A stretch of 43,396 nucleotides of DNA from Lysobacterales bacterium (GCA_028285525.1 JANQOZ010000034.1:1-43396); one strand, 5' to 3'; positions 24,411-33,056 are shown, counted from the first letter of the stretch. Notes: generated by a model not told the origin, from the letters alone. Translations and numbers: made by a program.

Positions 24411-24456
24411 ACCGCTGCGCCGGAGGAAACGTTTTCCGTGTTCCGGCGCCTGCGGT
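24411..24456. repeat. Long imperfect hairpin upstream of cbs
   Basis: Outer arms ACCGC...GCGGT and inner arms GCGCCGGA...TCCGGCGC enclose a nearly palindromic core GGAAAC/GTTTTCC. The 46-base structure lies between the DUF465 gene end and the cbs start, both on the minus strand. It could end DUF465 transcription, be a cbs leader element, or be one copy of a dispersed intergenic repeat. Confidence 0.45.
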
Positions 24457-24512
24457 GACTGGCCCGAGCGGCGGTTCCCGGCTCGGCAGGATCAGCCGCG
24501 GGTTGATCGACG

Positions 24513-24725
24513 TTAGTGCTGCGAGTCGAGCAGCCTGGCCATCTGATCTTTGGCCCAGAGCTTTTCTTTTTTCAGCTGGACCAGCGCCAGGTCTTCCATC
24601 GGATTGAGACCGGTTTCGGCGGCGTGGACCTTTTTGTCCAGCTCCTGATGTTTGTTGTACAGGCGACGAAATTCAATATTTTGGTTGAGCAGGTTTTCGA
24701 CATCTTCCTGTCGGTTACTGAACAT
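24513..24725 (-). CDS. DUF465 / YdcH-family small protein
   Basis: The 70-residue helical protein fits the YdcH/DUF465 family, with the core FRRLYNKHQELDKKVH followed by LVQLKKEKLWAKDQM, two antiparallel helices. A GGAGG about six bases before the ATG sets the start. Family function is not established in my knowledge. It is monocistronic by position, 235 bases upstream of cbs. Confidence 0.88.
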   Translation of the reverse strand: MFSNRQEDVENLLNQNIEFRRLYNKHQELDKKVHAAETGLNPMEDLALVQLKKEKLWAKDQMARLLDSQH

Positions 24726-25024
24726 AGAAATCCTCCCTCGGATTGATCAAGGTCATGCGTGGTGGATTGGGAAAAGCTTTGAAAAGTTGCTGAATACGGC
24801 TTGCGGCCGAAAGGCCTGCGGACTGATCAACGGTAATTACAGGCTGCACTGACACTCCGCGTCAGCGGGTTGGTGGGTAATTTGGCTTGGGACTGTTATT
24901 TGCATTCAAATAATGTGCCGCGGGTGTCCGGCTCTAGCGGCCGTCTTCACCGTTTCTTGACGATAGCGCATATCGGGCAGACGGGCAACGGCGTCGAGCG
25001 TAACACTTGGTTGACAGGCCGGAC
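24726..25024. other. 299-base intergenic region with AT-rich palindrome
   Basis: No gene is seen. TTATTTG-CATT-CAAATAA (24896-24913) is a perfect 7-base inverted repeat and the most AT-rich patch here. It lies upstream of the DUF465 gene and downstream of the OmpA gene, so it could be a regulator site for the former or a transcription boundary. Confidence 0.4.
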
Positions 25025-26047
25025 CTACTCCGACGGCGGATTCAGGATGATGATCTCGACGCGTCGATTCTGGCGGCGGCCGCTCTCGCTGTTGTTTTCC
25101 GCCACGGGAAACTCCTCACCCAGACCGACGGCCTGCATGTTTTCGCCATCCAGCCCCCGCTCCACCAGCGCCGCGCGGACGGAGTCGGCACGAGCCTGAG
25201 AAAGCTTGAGATTGAAGTCTTCGCTGCCCACGCTGTCGGTATGCCCCTCGATGCTCACCGTCCGATCCGGGTATTGCTGCAAAAAACCCACCAGGCGGTC
25301 GAGGTTCGCCAAAGACGCGGGCTTGAGGCTGGATTCCGCGTTCTCAAACAGCACGTCGCCAAGGGTAAACATCAGACCTCGGCTGGTTTCCCGGGCCTGC
25401 AGATTGTTGAGCTGGCGCCGGAGTGACTCAGCGGCGGCCGAGGCAACCTCCGCTTCCTGGCGGGCCAGATCGGCTTCCCGCGCCTGTGACTGCGCCAGCG
25501 CCCGGGCCTGCTCGGCCTCCCGTCGCGCCAGGTCGGCGCTGCGTTCGACCTCGGCAGAGTATTCCCGCGCCTGCTGCACCTCTTCTCTTGCTCGCCTGGC
25601 CTCCTCGTCGCGCGCGAGGTTTTCCAGCCGCAGCCGCTCGGCCTCCGCTCGGGCGCGCTCGGCCTCACGCAGCGAAGCCTGCAGGAGAATCCGGTCGCGC
25701 TCCCGCTCGAGCTGGGCCAGCTCATCCTCAGCGCTGGCGGTGCTGGCCACCGCCCGCGCAATATTCATGCGCCGCTCGGCGAGATACGCAAGGTGGGCAC
25801 GCTCCTCGGAGTTGGTCGCTGAGGCGATGCGGGTCATCAGGCTGCTGACCGACTGCAGCTCAAGCGCCGCCTGCCGAGAGATCTCGGGATCGGAGCGCAG
25901 CGCCTGATAATCGGCCTGGAGCTTCTCCATGTTCAGGTCTTTGCGCGGCGCGGACCCACACGCCGTGAGCAGTGCCAGCGCCAGCAGCAGCGCCGGCGTG
26001 CGGGCACGCGCGGCGTCCAGGCCGAGACGCTTTACGGTTGTGATCAT
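25025..26047 (-). CDS. OmpA-family lipoprotein with DUF4398-like and coiled-coil regions
   Basis: The 340-residue protein has a lipobox LLTAC after a hydrophobic signal, so it should be lipid-anchored. Residues about 35-110 resemble DUF4398, with a long Ala/Glu/Arg coiled coil at about 110-220 (EAERARAEAERLRLENLA). The C-terminal OmpA domain (MFTLGDVLFENAESSLKP, VSIEGHTDSVGSEDFNLKLS, RRQNRRVEIIIL) binds peptidoglycan in this family. The ATG overlaps the stop of the upstream DUF4398 gene by four bases. It likely tethers the outer membrane to the wall. A Glu-rich middle may be a spacer. Confidence 0.9.
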   Translation of the reverse strand: MITTVKRLGLDAARARTPALLLALALLTACGSAPRKDLNMEKLQADYQALRSDPEISRQAALELQSVSSLMTRIASATNSEERAHLAYLAERRMNIARAVASTASAEDELAQLERERDRILLQASLREAERARAEAERLRLENLARDEEARRAREEVQQAREYSAEVERSADLARREAEQARALAQSQAREADLARQEAEVASAAAESLRRQLNNLQARETSRGLMFTLGDVLFENAESSLKPASLANLDRLVGFLQQYPDRTVSIEGHTDSVGSEDFNLKLSQARADSVRAALVERGLDGENMQAVGLGEEFPVAENNSESGRRQNRRVEIIILNPPSE

Positions 26048-26427
26048 CGCTGCCCTCCGTCACCCAGTTCCTGGATCAGCGCTGCGTTCGACTCCCGCGC
26101 CTGACGCGCCTTGTCGCGCGCCTTGGCGGCGGCGGTCTTGGCCATGGCCAGCTCGCTGTTGACGCTGGACTGGGCGGCCAGCTGCCGCGCCAGCGCGTAG
26201 TCCCGGCCGTCGGCCGCGACCCGGGCCTCGCCGAGCTTTTCGCGGGCGTACTTCAGTTCGAGTGGCGCATGCTCCAGGGCGCCCGCCCCGGCCGCGTCCA
26301 GCGCGAGCTGATCGGCTGCGTCAAGAAAGTCGAGCGACGGCGGTGTGGAGGCACAGGCGCCGACCAGCGCAACAAAGCCGGCCAGCAGCAGTCTGGAAAT
26401 GGGTCGTTGGGTCGGCACGGCGCTCAT
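26044..26427 (-). CDS. DUF4398-type lipoprotein
   Basis: The 127-residue protein has a signal ending in a lipobox (ALVGAC) and a helical body: DAADQLALDAAGAGALEHAP, then APLELKYAREKLGEARVA and LARQLAAQSSVNSELAMAKT. This pattern of a short Ala-rich helical protein matches DUF4398. It is first in a two-gene operon with the OmpA-family lipoprotein; the genes overlap at ATGA. Gammaproteobacteria often pair these. The function is unknown; periplasmic association with the partner is plausible. Confidence 0.83.
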   Translation of the reverse strand: MSAVPTQRPISRLLLAGFVALVGACASTPPSLDFLDAADQLALDAAGAGALEHAPLELKYAREKLGEARVAADGRDYALARQLAAQSSVNSELAMAKTAAAKARDKARQARESNAALIQELGDGGQR

Positions 26428-26679
26428 GACAAATTTGTTAAAGAAATGTCGGACAGCGCCGTAGTGTGTGAACTAAGTCCGCCCTTTGCAAGCCTCGCGG
26501 CGCCGCTGAGTCACGTTTGCCCTGCCGCGGGCCCGGTGGCAGCGGCTTCGGTTGCCTGGCTCGATAGGCTCGCCGCGGCAAAAAAGGCTATGATTGGCGG
26601 GCAGCGCGCTCTGTTTGGGGCGCAGCTGCAACAACTGCTTGCTTAAGGACGAATCAGGCCGAGGTATGGGGGCTTAAAT

Positions 26680-27795
26680 ATGGATATTGGTTATTTCCTC
26701 AAGCTGATGAAAGAAAAGAACGCGTCGGACATGTTTCTGTCCACCGGCGCGCCGGTCAGCATCAAAGTTGAGGGACGCATCTTTCCGTTGGGAAAGGCGG
26801 GACTGCCGCCCGCGATGGTCAAGAAGATTGCCTACTCGCTGATGGATGAGGGCGACGTGCCTGAATTCGAGCAGGAGCTGGAGCTGAACCTGGCGATCTC
26901 GGTCAAAGATGCCGGGCGGTTCCGGGTGAACGTCTTCAAGCAGCGGGGCGAAGTCGGCATGGTGATCCGCGCGATCAAAGGCGAGATCCCGCAGATCGAG
27001 GAACTCCACCTGCCGCCGCTGCTGCACGAGATGGTGATGGAGCCACGCGGGCTGATTCTGGTGGTGGGCGCCACGGGCTCGGGCAAGTCCACGACGCTGG
27101 CATCGATGATCGACTATCGCAACAGCAATTCCAGCGGCCATATCCTCACCATCGAAGACCCGATCGAATTTCTTCACAAGCACAAGAAGTCGATCGTCAA
27201 TCAGCGCGAGATCGGCATCGATACCCACAAGTACAGCGCCGCGCTGCGTTCGGCGCTCCGCGAGGCGCCCGATGTCCTGCTGATCGGCGAGATCCGAGAC
27301 ACCGAGACCATGGAGGCGGCGCTCACCTTCGCCGAGACCGGACACCTCGTCCTGGCCACGCTGCACTCCAACAACGCGGACCAGACGATGGACCGCGTTC
27401 TCAACTTCTTTCCTGAAACGCTGCACAAGCAGGTCCTGCAGAACCTGTCGCTCAACCTGCGCGGCATCATTTCCCAGCGGCTGGTCATGACCAAAGAGGG
27501 CAAGCGCCGGGCGGCAGTCGAGATTCTGGTCAACACGCCGATGATCCGGGACATGATCCGGCGCGGCGAGATTGCGGACCTCAAAGAAGCCATGGAAAAA
27601 TCTCTGGACGCGGGCATGCAGACCTTCGACCAGGCGCTTTACGAGCTCTACAACCAGGGCGTCATCGAGCTGGACGAGGCGCTGCAAAAGGCCGACTCTC
27701 GCGACGGCCTCCAGCTCAAGGTGAAGTTCAACGAAGGCGGCCAGGCGCCAGAAGCAACTTTCTCCGACGATCTCTACGATCCCTCAAGCTTTTGA
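26680..27795 (+). CDS. pilU: Type IV pilus retraction-type ATPase PilU
   Basis: This PilT/PilU family hexameric ATPase of 371 residues has Walker A GATGSGKSTT (130-139), Walker B LIGEIRD (201-207), an Asp box near ILTIEDPIEFLH and a His box TGHLVLATLHSNNA. The start MDIGYFLKLMKEKNASDMFLS and the length, with the tail DGLQLKVKFNEGG, fit PilU rather than PilT (usually about 345). PilU works with PilT to retract type IV pili at the inner membrane. pilT is not in the window. GGGGG lies before the ATG. The CNBD gene follows after 24 bases. Confidence 0.93.
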   Translation: MDIGYFLKLMKEKNASDMFLSTGAPVSIKVEGRIFPLGKAGLPPAMVKKIAYSLMDEGDVPEFEQELELNLAISVKDAGRFRVNVFKQRGEVGMVIRAIKGEIPQIEELHLPPLLHEMVMEPRGLILVVGATGSGKSTTLASMIDYRNSNSSGHILTIEDPIEFLHKHKKSIVNQREIGIDTHKYSAALRSALREAPDVLLIGEIRDTETMEAALTFAETGHLVLATLHSNNADQTMDRVLNFFPETLHKQVLQNLSLNLRGIISQRLVMTKEGKRRAAVEILVNTPMIRDMIRRGEIADLKEAMEKSLDAGMQTFDQALYELYNQGVIELDEALQKADSRDGLQLKVKFNEGGQAPEATFSDDLYDPSSF

Positions 27796-27819
27796 TCAAA
27801 AAAAACAAAGGACGCTAGC

Positions 27820-28218
27820 GTGCAAACCACATACCTGACGGAACAAGACCTCCAGCTGCTGAAGGATCGCGGCAGCATCGTCCAATACGCACCCCAGCAG
27901 GTGGTTCTGCAGCAGGACACGACCCCGGACCGCATTTACTACCTGCTCGAGGGCAATGTGAAGGTCGACTTCTCCCGCGTCTACGGGACCGACGTGCTGG
28001 CCTACGTTGGACCGGGCGAGTTTATCGGCGAGGTGTCCTTTCTGGATCAGGGTGAATCGAGCGCGTCGGTGACCGCGGTCAAAGACGTGCAGATGCTGGA
28101 GCTGTCTCGCAGTGATCTCGAGGCGCTGCTGGATGCCGATCCGGCGCTAGCCGCCCGCTTCTTCCACACGCTGGCCACCACGCTCGCCCGCCGCATCAGA
28201 GCCAGCAACTCCCAGTAA
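27820..28218 (+). CDS. Single-domain cyclic-nucleotide-binding-fold protein
   Basis: The 132-residue protein (GTG start) is one CAP-type cyclic-nucleotide-binding fold with no helix-turn-helix. VQYAPQQVVLQQDTTPDRIYYLLEG and FIGEVSFLDQGESSASVTA cover the beta-roll and phosphate cassette. Glu71 of the cassette is present, but the arginine that normally contacts the cyclic phosphate (R-[ST]-A) is Ser80 in ESSASV. Cyclic AMP binding by the standard mode is therefore doubtful. It sits 24 bases after pilU, so a link to pilus retraction is plausible. It could instead be a protein-binding regulator. Confidence 0.85.
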   Translation: MQTTYLTEQDLQLLKDRGSIVQYAPQQVVLQQDTTPDRIYYLLEGNVKVDFSRVYGTDVLAYVGPGEFIGEVSFLDQGESSASVTAVKDVQMLELSRSDLEALLDADPALAARFFHTLATTLARRIRASNSQ

Positions 28219-28236
28219 CCGCCTCCTCGTCCGTTG

Positions 28237-29511
28237 ATGCGCCGCCAGCGGGGATTCTTCGAGCTTTTGGCAGACGCCGGCGACGCGAGTCCGGCCTGCG
28301 AAAGCCGACGCCGCTGGCTGACCGACACCGTCTTGCTGGCCTCCGTGGCCGGCGGCTCTCGGGCTCTGGGCCTGCTGCCCGCGGGGCTGCTTCCAGCCGC
28401 GGCTGCTGGCGCCGCCAGCGGCGATCTCCTCGCCAGCCACCCGGAGCTGGAAATCCTCAACGATCGCCCGATCAACGCGCAAACGCCGGCGCACCTGCTG
28501 GACGACAGCGTGACGCCCGTGTCGCGAATGTTTGTCCGCAACAACGGCATCCCGCCGGAAAACGTCGACCCAGAGACCTGGCGGCTGGCCATCGGTGGTG
28601 AGGCCGTGCTGAAACCCCACACGTTCTCCATCGCCGAGCTGAGGGAGCGGTTTGAGTGGCACACCTACCAGCTCCAAATCGAGTGTGGCGGCAACGGACG
28701 CGCGGAATTCCGCCCGCCGGCGCCAGGCAACCAGTGGACAACCGGGGCCGTTTCCTGCGCGCGCTGGACGGGCGTGCGCCTGCGGGACGTGCTGGAGTTT
28801 TGCGGCATTGGCCCCTCAGCGGTCTACATCGGCTATCGCGGCGCCGACCGTCACCTCTCCGGCGACCCGGCCAAGGCGCCGATCTCCCGCGGCGTGCCGA
28901 TGAGCAAGGCGCTGGAGGATGAGTCGCTGATCGCCTGGGCCCTGAACGACGAGCCCATCCATCCGCTACACGGAGCGCCGCTGCGGCTTGTGCTGGGGGG
29001 CTGGCCCGGATCGGTCAGCGGCAAATGGCTGACGGGCATCGATATCCGCGATCGCGTCCATGACGGGGCCAAGATGACCGGCACCGCCTATCGGGTTCCC
29101 TGTGAGGCGGTGGCGCCCGGCACAACCGTGGCGGATGACGCAATGTGCATCATCGAGTCGATGCCCGTGAAGTCGCTGATCACCCACCCCGCCAGCGGCG
29201 TCACGGTCGACAGGTCGGCGACACTAGCCATCCGCGGTCAGGCCTGGGCCGGGGACCGGTCTGTCGCCGAGGTCGCGGTCAGCACCAATTTCGGCGCAAC
29301 CTGGACGCCGGCCAAGCTCGCGCCCGCGCCCAATCGTTTGGCCTGGCAGCGGTTTGAGGCCAGCGTCCGCCTGCCGGGCGCCGGCTACTACGAGGTGTGG
29401 GCGCGCGCGACAGATTCCGCGTCGGTCACTCAGCCGATGCTCGTACCCGGCTGGAACCCCAAAGGCTATCTGAACAACGCCTGCCACCGGATTGCCGTTC
29501 AGGCTGTCTAG
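28237..29511 (+). CDS. Sulfite oxidase-family molybdopterin enzyme (SoxC/SorA-like)
   Basis: The 424-residue protein has a twin-arginine-like start SRRRWLTDTVLLAS followed by a hydrophobic run, so export through Tat is likely. The molybdenum-cofactor domain contains IECGGNGR (active-site Cys150), TTGAVSCARWTGVRLRDVL, GYRGADRH and LVLGGWPGSVSGKWLTGI. A C-terminal dimerisation domain follows (VAEVAVSTNFGATW). It should oxidise sulfite or a related sulfur compound. The ATG at 28237 is preferred over the overlapping TTG at 28234. A cytochrome c gene follows at once, which supports a sulfite:cytochrome c oxidoreductase. Whether it is SorA- or SoxC-type is not clear; no other sox genes are in the window. 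Confidence 0.88.
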   Translation: MRRQRGFFELLADAGDASPACESRRRWLTDTVLLASVAGGSRALGLLPAGLLPAAAAGAASGDLLASHPELEILNDRPINAQTPAHLLDDSVTPVSRMFVRNNGIPPENVDPETWRLAIGGEAVLKPHTFSIAELRERFEWHTYQLQIECGGNGRAEFRPPAPGNQWTTGAVSCARWTGVRLRDVLEFCGIGPSAVYIGYRGADRHLSGDPAKAPISRGVPMSKALEDESLIAWALNDEPIHPLHGAPLRLVLGGWPGSVSGKWLTGIDIRDRVHDGAKMTGTAYRVPCEAVAPGTTVADDAMCIIESMPVKSLITHPASGVTVDRSATLAIRGQAWAGDRSVAEVAVSTNFGATWTPAKLAPAPNRLAWQRFEASVRLPGAGYYEVWARATDSASVTQPMLVPGWNPKGYLNNACHRIAVQAV

Positions 29512-29513
29512 CC

Positions 29514-29900
29514 TTGCCGATAGAAACCCACAAACCGCTGACGGCCGGCATGCTGGCTGTGGCGCTGCTGATCGGCCGGACAGCTGACGCCGAGCCGGCC
29601 ACCGATCCCACGACGGGACTCAAGATCGCGCCCGGCTGGGAGCTGGTCCGCGCGCACTGCAGCGGGTGTCATTCGCTGAAGCTGGTGACCAGCCAGCGGG
29701 GCAGCCGCGCGAGGTGGCTGAGCACCATCCGCTGGATGCAGGAAAAGCAGAACCTGTGGGAGATTCCCGAGGCGCAGGAAACGCAGCTGCTGGACTACCT
29801 GGGGACCGCCTACGCCGCCGGGCAATGGGGGCGTCGCCCTCCTCTCCCGGCCTCGCTGCTGCCGCCGACACCGTCGTCGTCACCAACGCCGGAACCCTGA
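29514..29900 (+). CDS. Monohaem cytochrome c subunit for the sulfite enzyme
   Basis: I chose a TTG start at 29514, two bases after the upstream stop, because an ATG at 29550 would leave no n-region for the signal peptide. The product has about 128 residues with a signal (MLAVALLIGRTADA) and one haem site C-S-G-C-H in VRAHCSGCHSLKLV. A Pro/Ser-rich tail (LLPPTPSSSPTPEP) ends it. It most likely accepts electrons from the molybdopterin enzyme in the periplasm. The gene ends 5 bases before the convergent kinase gene. Confidence 0.85.
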   Translation: MPIETHKPLTAGMLAVALLIGRTADAEPATDPTTGLKIAPGWELVRAHCSGCHSLKLVTSQRGSRARWLSTIRWMQEKQNLWEIPEAQETQLLDYLGTAYAAGQWGRRPPLPASLLPPTPSSSPTPEP

Positions 29901-29905
29901 CGCGA

Positions 29906-32392
29906 TCAGCCCTCGCGCTGCTCGCCGTCCTGATACTTCCGGAGCACCTTGACCGCCTCCTGGGTCAGGTAATGATCTTCGCCGTGGACGGCCGTACGCA
30001 GCGCGACCGCCTGCGCCGCGGCGCTGCTGGCGGCGTCGAGCTCCTGGCGGTCGGCGTGAATCAGCGCGATGTGCAGGTGAACCTGGGCAGTGACCTCACC
30101 CACTTCCCGGTGATCGATGGCGGCGAGATCGGCCAGCAGCGCATGGCTGTCGTCGAGGGCCTGCTGTAGATCACCCCTCGCATGGCGGATCCGGGCAACG
30201 GTCAGCCGCAACCGCAATCGCGTGTCGCTGGAAGCCGGCTGGCTGGCGTTGACCGTCTCCGCTTCACGGACCGCCGCCTCGGCCTCGTCCAGCCGCGCGG
30301 CCTTCAGGTTGACCAGCGCCAGATTGCCAAGTGCCCGTCCGAGGCTCGGATGTTCGGGGCCGAGGATTTCGCGCCTAAGCGCGATAGACCGCTCCATCAG
30401 CGGCAGCGCCTCGTCGATCTCGTTGCGTTCGTACTTCAGCGTCGCCAGGTTGTTGTAGCTATACATCAGGTTGGCGTCCGGCGACCCCGGCCGCGATTCC
30501 TTCAGCCGGATATCCTCGAGGTAGTAGGCTTCCGCCTGCTCGAGATCGCCAAGCTGATGCGTGGTGACTGCAAGATTGCCGACCACCATCGCCGGATCGT
30601 ATTTCGGCGTCGAGGGATCGACCTCGTCCAGGAGCGCCTGCGCTCGGTGAAGCACTTCCGCTGACGCGGCGTTTTCCTCGTACCAGCCCAGCACCACGCC
30701 GTAGTCGTTGAGCACGCTGGCCTGCAGCAGTTTCGGCGTCTCCGGGCCAAACCCGCTGATCGCCAGGTCGTACCAGCGCCGCGCTTCGGGCAGCTCATCT
30801 TTTTCGTGGGCAAGCCAGCCCAGGTTGGACTGGTTTTGAATGGTTGAGGGATGGCCAAGGCCATGGGCCGCCAGGTTCTTCTCGTACGCAGCCGTCAGCT
30901 GCGGCTCAGCCAGATCGAGCTTGCCCAGATTCACGAGCGTCCAGCCGAGCGTGCGACGCACCGCCGCCTCAACCTCGGGGTGGTCAAGAAAGCGATCGCC
31001 GACCTGTTCGCCGGCCGTTTCGAGAACGTCCCGCACCGTAGGCGCCTGGGGCGCCTCAAACGGATCACCCTGAGAAATCAGGTCGAGCAGAAACTCGCTG
31101 ACGGCCTCCGCTTTCGCCGCTTCGCTCTGCGCGTCGGCTGCGGCGAGGCTGGCCTTCCGGGCCTGGCCAAAAGCCAGCAGCAGCCCGACGCCGAGGGCCG
31201 CCACCACAGCGCCGGTCGCGGCCAGCAGCCCGCGGTTGCGACGCAGAAATTTTCCCAGCCGGTAGCGCCGGCTGTTGCGTCTTGCGCGCACCGGCATGCC
31301 GGAGAGAAACCGCTCGATATCCGCCGCCATTTCGAAGCTCGAGCTGTAGCGCAGCGCAGGCTCCTTCCGCAGGGCCTTCATGATGATGGCGTCCAGGTCA
31401 CCGCGCAGGTCCGCCGGACCGTGTTTGATATGCGTGGGAGCTGACTGGCGCAGGCTGCTGCTCGGCAGCGTCGGCTCGTCCTCGCAGATGATCTTTTCTG
31501 CCTCCGCCGGAGTCAGCTGGGAAACCTCGTAGGCGGCGCGGCCGCCGAGGAGCTGATACAGCAGCAGGCCCAGTGAATAGATGTCACTCGCCAGCGTCAC
31601 CGGTTCGCCGCGTACCTGTTCGGGACTGGCGTAGTCGGGCGTCATGGCCGAGGCGCCGGTCATCGTGTACGCCCCGGCGCCCGGTGCGTCGCTGTCCAGC
31701 ACCTTGGCGATGCCAAAGTCCAGGAGCTTCACCTCGCCGGTATCGGTCACCATCACGTTGGACGGCTTCAGGTCGCGATGAACGATCAGGTTGGCGTGCA
31801 CTGCGCCCATCGCGCTTAGCAGATGCATGAACAGATCCAGTCGCTGCCGCAGCGACAGCCGGTGTTTGCGGACGTAGTCGTTGAGCGGCTCGCCCTCGAT
31901 GAACTCCATCACGAGATAGGGCAATCCGTCGCTGGTGCTGCCGCCGTCCAGAATTCCGGCGACGTTGTCGTGCTGAATATTAGCTAGCACCTGCCGCTCC
32001 ACCTGGAACCGGGCCAGGAGCTGCTCGCGGATGAGCTGAGGCGCCTGGAAGAGCTGTCCGCGGATCACCTTGAGCGCCGCTCGCTGCTGGAAATCGCCGT
32101 CCTCTCGGTGGACCCGATAGACCGAGCCCATGCCGCCCTCGGCCAGCAGCTCATCCACCCGCCAGGCACCGAGCTTCTGGCCGACGAGGTCAGCAGCGGT
32201 CTTGAGCCCCTGATCAAGGAAGCTGTGCTCACCGCCGTCTGCAGCCAGCAGCCGGTCGACCGCGGCCGCCAGCTCGGGCTGACCCAAGGTTTTCTGCGAC
32301 AGCCAGGCGCGGCGGTTAGCGGTGGTTTGTTCCAGGGAGAGTTCGAAGAGCGCGAGCGCGGCCTGCGACACCGAACCGGCTTTGTCAGCCAC
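29906..32392 (-). CDS. Ser/Thr protein kinase with transmembrane helix and TPR domain
   Basis: The 828-residue protein opens with a ~70-residue helical region (SLEQTTANRRAWLSQ), then a kinase domain at about 72-365: AEGGMGSVYRV, Lys108 in AALKVI, HRDLKPSN (205-212), DFG (225-227), YASPEQ (254-259). A membrane helix follows at about 388-409 and the exported part is TPR-rich (LGWTLVNLGKLDLAEPQL, YSYNNLATLKYERNEIDEAL, LGRALGNLALVNLKAARL). The GTG start overlaps the ECF sigma gene stop by eight bases. This ECF sigma/TPR kinase pairing is common in Xanthomonadales, Acidobacteria and related groups, and usually the two act together. Confidence 0.93.
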   Translation of the reverse strand: MADKAGSVSQAALALFELSLEQTTANRRAWLSQKTLGQPELAAAVDRLLAADGGEHSFLDQGLKTAADLVGQKLGAWRVDELLAEGGMGSVYRVHREDGDFQQRAALKVIRGQLFQAPQLIREQLLARFQVERQVLANIQHDNVAGILDGGSTSDGLPYLVMEFIEGEPLNDYVRKHRLSLRQRLDLFMHLLSAMGAVHANLIVHRDLKPSNVMVTDTGEVKLLDFGIAKVLDSDAPGAGAYTMTGASAMTPDYASPEQVRGEPVTLASDIYSLGLLLYQLLGGRAAYEVSQLTPAEAEKIICEDEPTLPSSSLRQSAPTHIKHGPADLRGDLDAIIMKALRKEPALRYSSSFEMAADIERFLSGMPVRARRNSRRYRLGKFLRRNRGLLAATGAVVAALGVGLLLAFGQARKASLAAADAQSEAAKAEAVSEFLLDLISQGDPFEAPQAPTVRDVLETAGEQVGDRFLDHPEVEAAVRRTLGWTLVNLGKLDLAEPQLTAAYEKNLAAHGLGHPSTIQNQSNLGWLAHEKDELPEARRWYDLAISGFGPETPKLLQASVLNDYGVVLGWYEENAASAEVLHRAQALLDEVDPSTPKYDPAMVVGNLAVTTHQLGDLEQAEAYYLEDIRLKESRPGSPDANLMYSYNNLATLKYERNEIDEALPLMERSIALRREILGPEHPSLGRALGNLALVNLKAARLDEAEAAVREAETVNASQPASSDTRLRLRLTVARIRHARGDLQQALDDSHALLADLAAIDHREVGEVTAQVHLHIALIHADRQELDAASSAAAQAVALRTAVHGEDHYLTQEAVKVLRKYQDGEQREG

Positions 32393-32951
32393 CCGGGGTC
32401 TCCTGCAGCCGGTCGATCAGCCAGGCGCGGGCGGCGCGCCAGCGTCTTTTGACCGTGGCCGGCGAAATGTCCATGGCGAGCGCCGTATCGTCGACGTTCA
32501 GGCCCGCAAAAAACCGCAGCTCGACAACCCGGGAAAGCTCCTCATCCACGTCGCTCAGCTCGTTGAGCGCCGCGTCCAGGCTCAGGATTTCCACGTCTTC
32601 GAACTGGGTGAGCGCTGCGCCGCCTGTCAGGGTGATGCGGCGGCCCCAGTCCCGCTTGGCGGCGTTGCGGCGGCGCGCCTGGTCTACCAGGATCTGTCGC
32701 ATCACCCGGCCGGCCAGGCCCAGAAAGTGATTCCGGCCCTGCCAGTCGATGCTGTGGACGTCCACCAGGCGCAGGAAAGCTTCGTTGACCAGAGCGGTAG
32801 GCTGTAGGGAGATCGCCGCCTGCTCTCCAGCAAGGGCTCGTGACGCAACGGCTCGCAGATCCGTGTAGAGCACGTTCATAAGCGCGTTGCGGGCGGGCTC
32901 GTCGCCGGCCCTCCAGGCTTTCAGCAAGTTAGTGACTTCCGCCTGAGACAC
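32385..32951 (-). CDS. ECF sigma factor linked to a Ser/Thr kinase
   Basis: The 188-residue product (GTG start at 32951) has sigma region 2 (ARNALMNVLYTDLRAVASRA, LVNEAFLRLVD, HFLGLAGRVMRQILVDQARR) and region 4 (LSRVVELRFFAGLNVDDTAL, ISPATVKRRWRAARAWL). It matches the ECF group usually found next to TPR Ser/Thr kinases. The open frame extends to 33044, but that stretch has no sigma similarity, and SQAEVTNLLKAWRAGDE is a normal beginning. No anti-sigma gene is present. The downstream kinase is the probable controlling partner. Confidence 0.9.
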   Translation of the reverse strand: MSQAEVTNLLKAWRAGDEPARNALMNVLYTDLRAVASRALAGEQAAISLQPTALVNEAFLRLVDVHSIDWQGRNHFLGLAGRVMRQILVDQARRRNAAKRDWGRRITLTGGAALTQFEDVEILSLDAALNELSDVDEELSRVVELRFFAGLNVDDTALAMDISPATVKRRWRAARAWLIDRLQETPGG

Positions 32952-33056
32952 GAAAAACCGCCGTTTTAGCAACCTCGAAGTATACCTGCCCCTCGCCGCT
33001 GGCGTCGTTCCGGCAACAAAATTTTGCACGCGATGGCAGGGCACTAACCCTGGACC

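Noticed and set aside
26446..26646. 66-codon plus-strand frame before pilU
   Set aside because: There is no ribosome binding site, recognisable motif or conserved context. It is more likely leader DNA of pilU.
32952..33044. Extended start of the ECF sigma factor
   Set aside because: The upstream residues are basic and lack sigma similarity; the family usually begins near the GTG at 32951.
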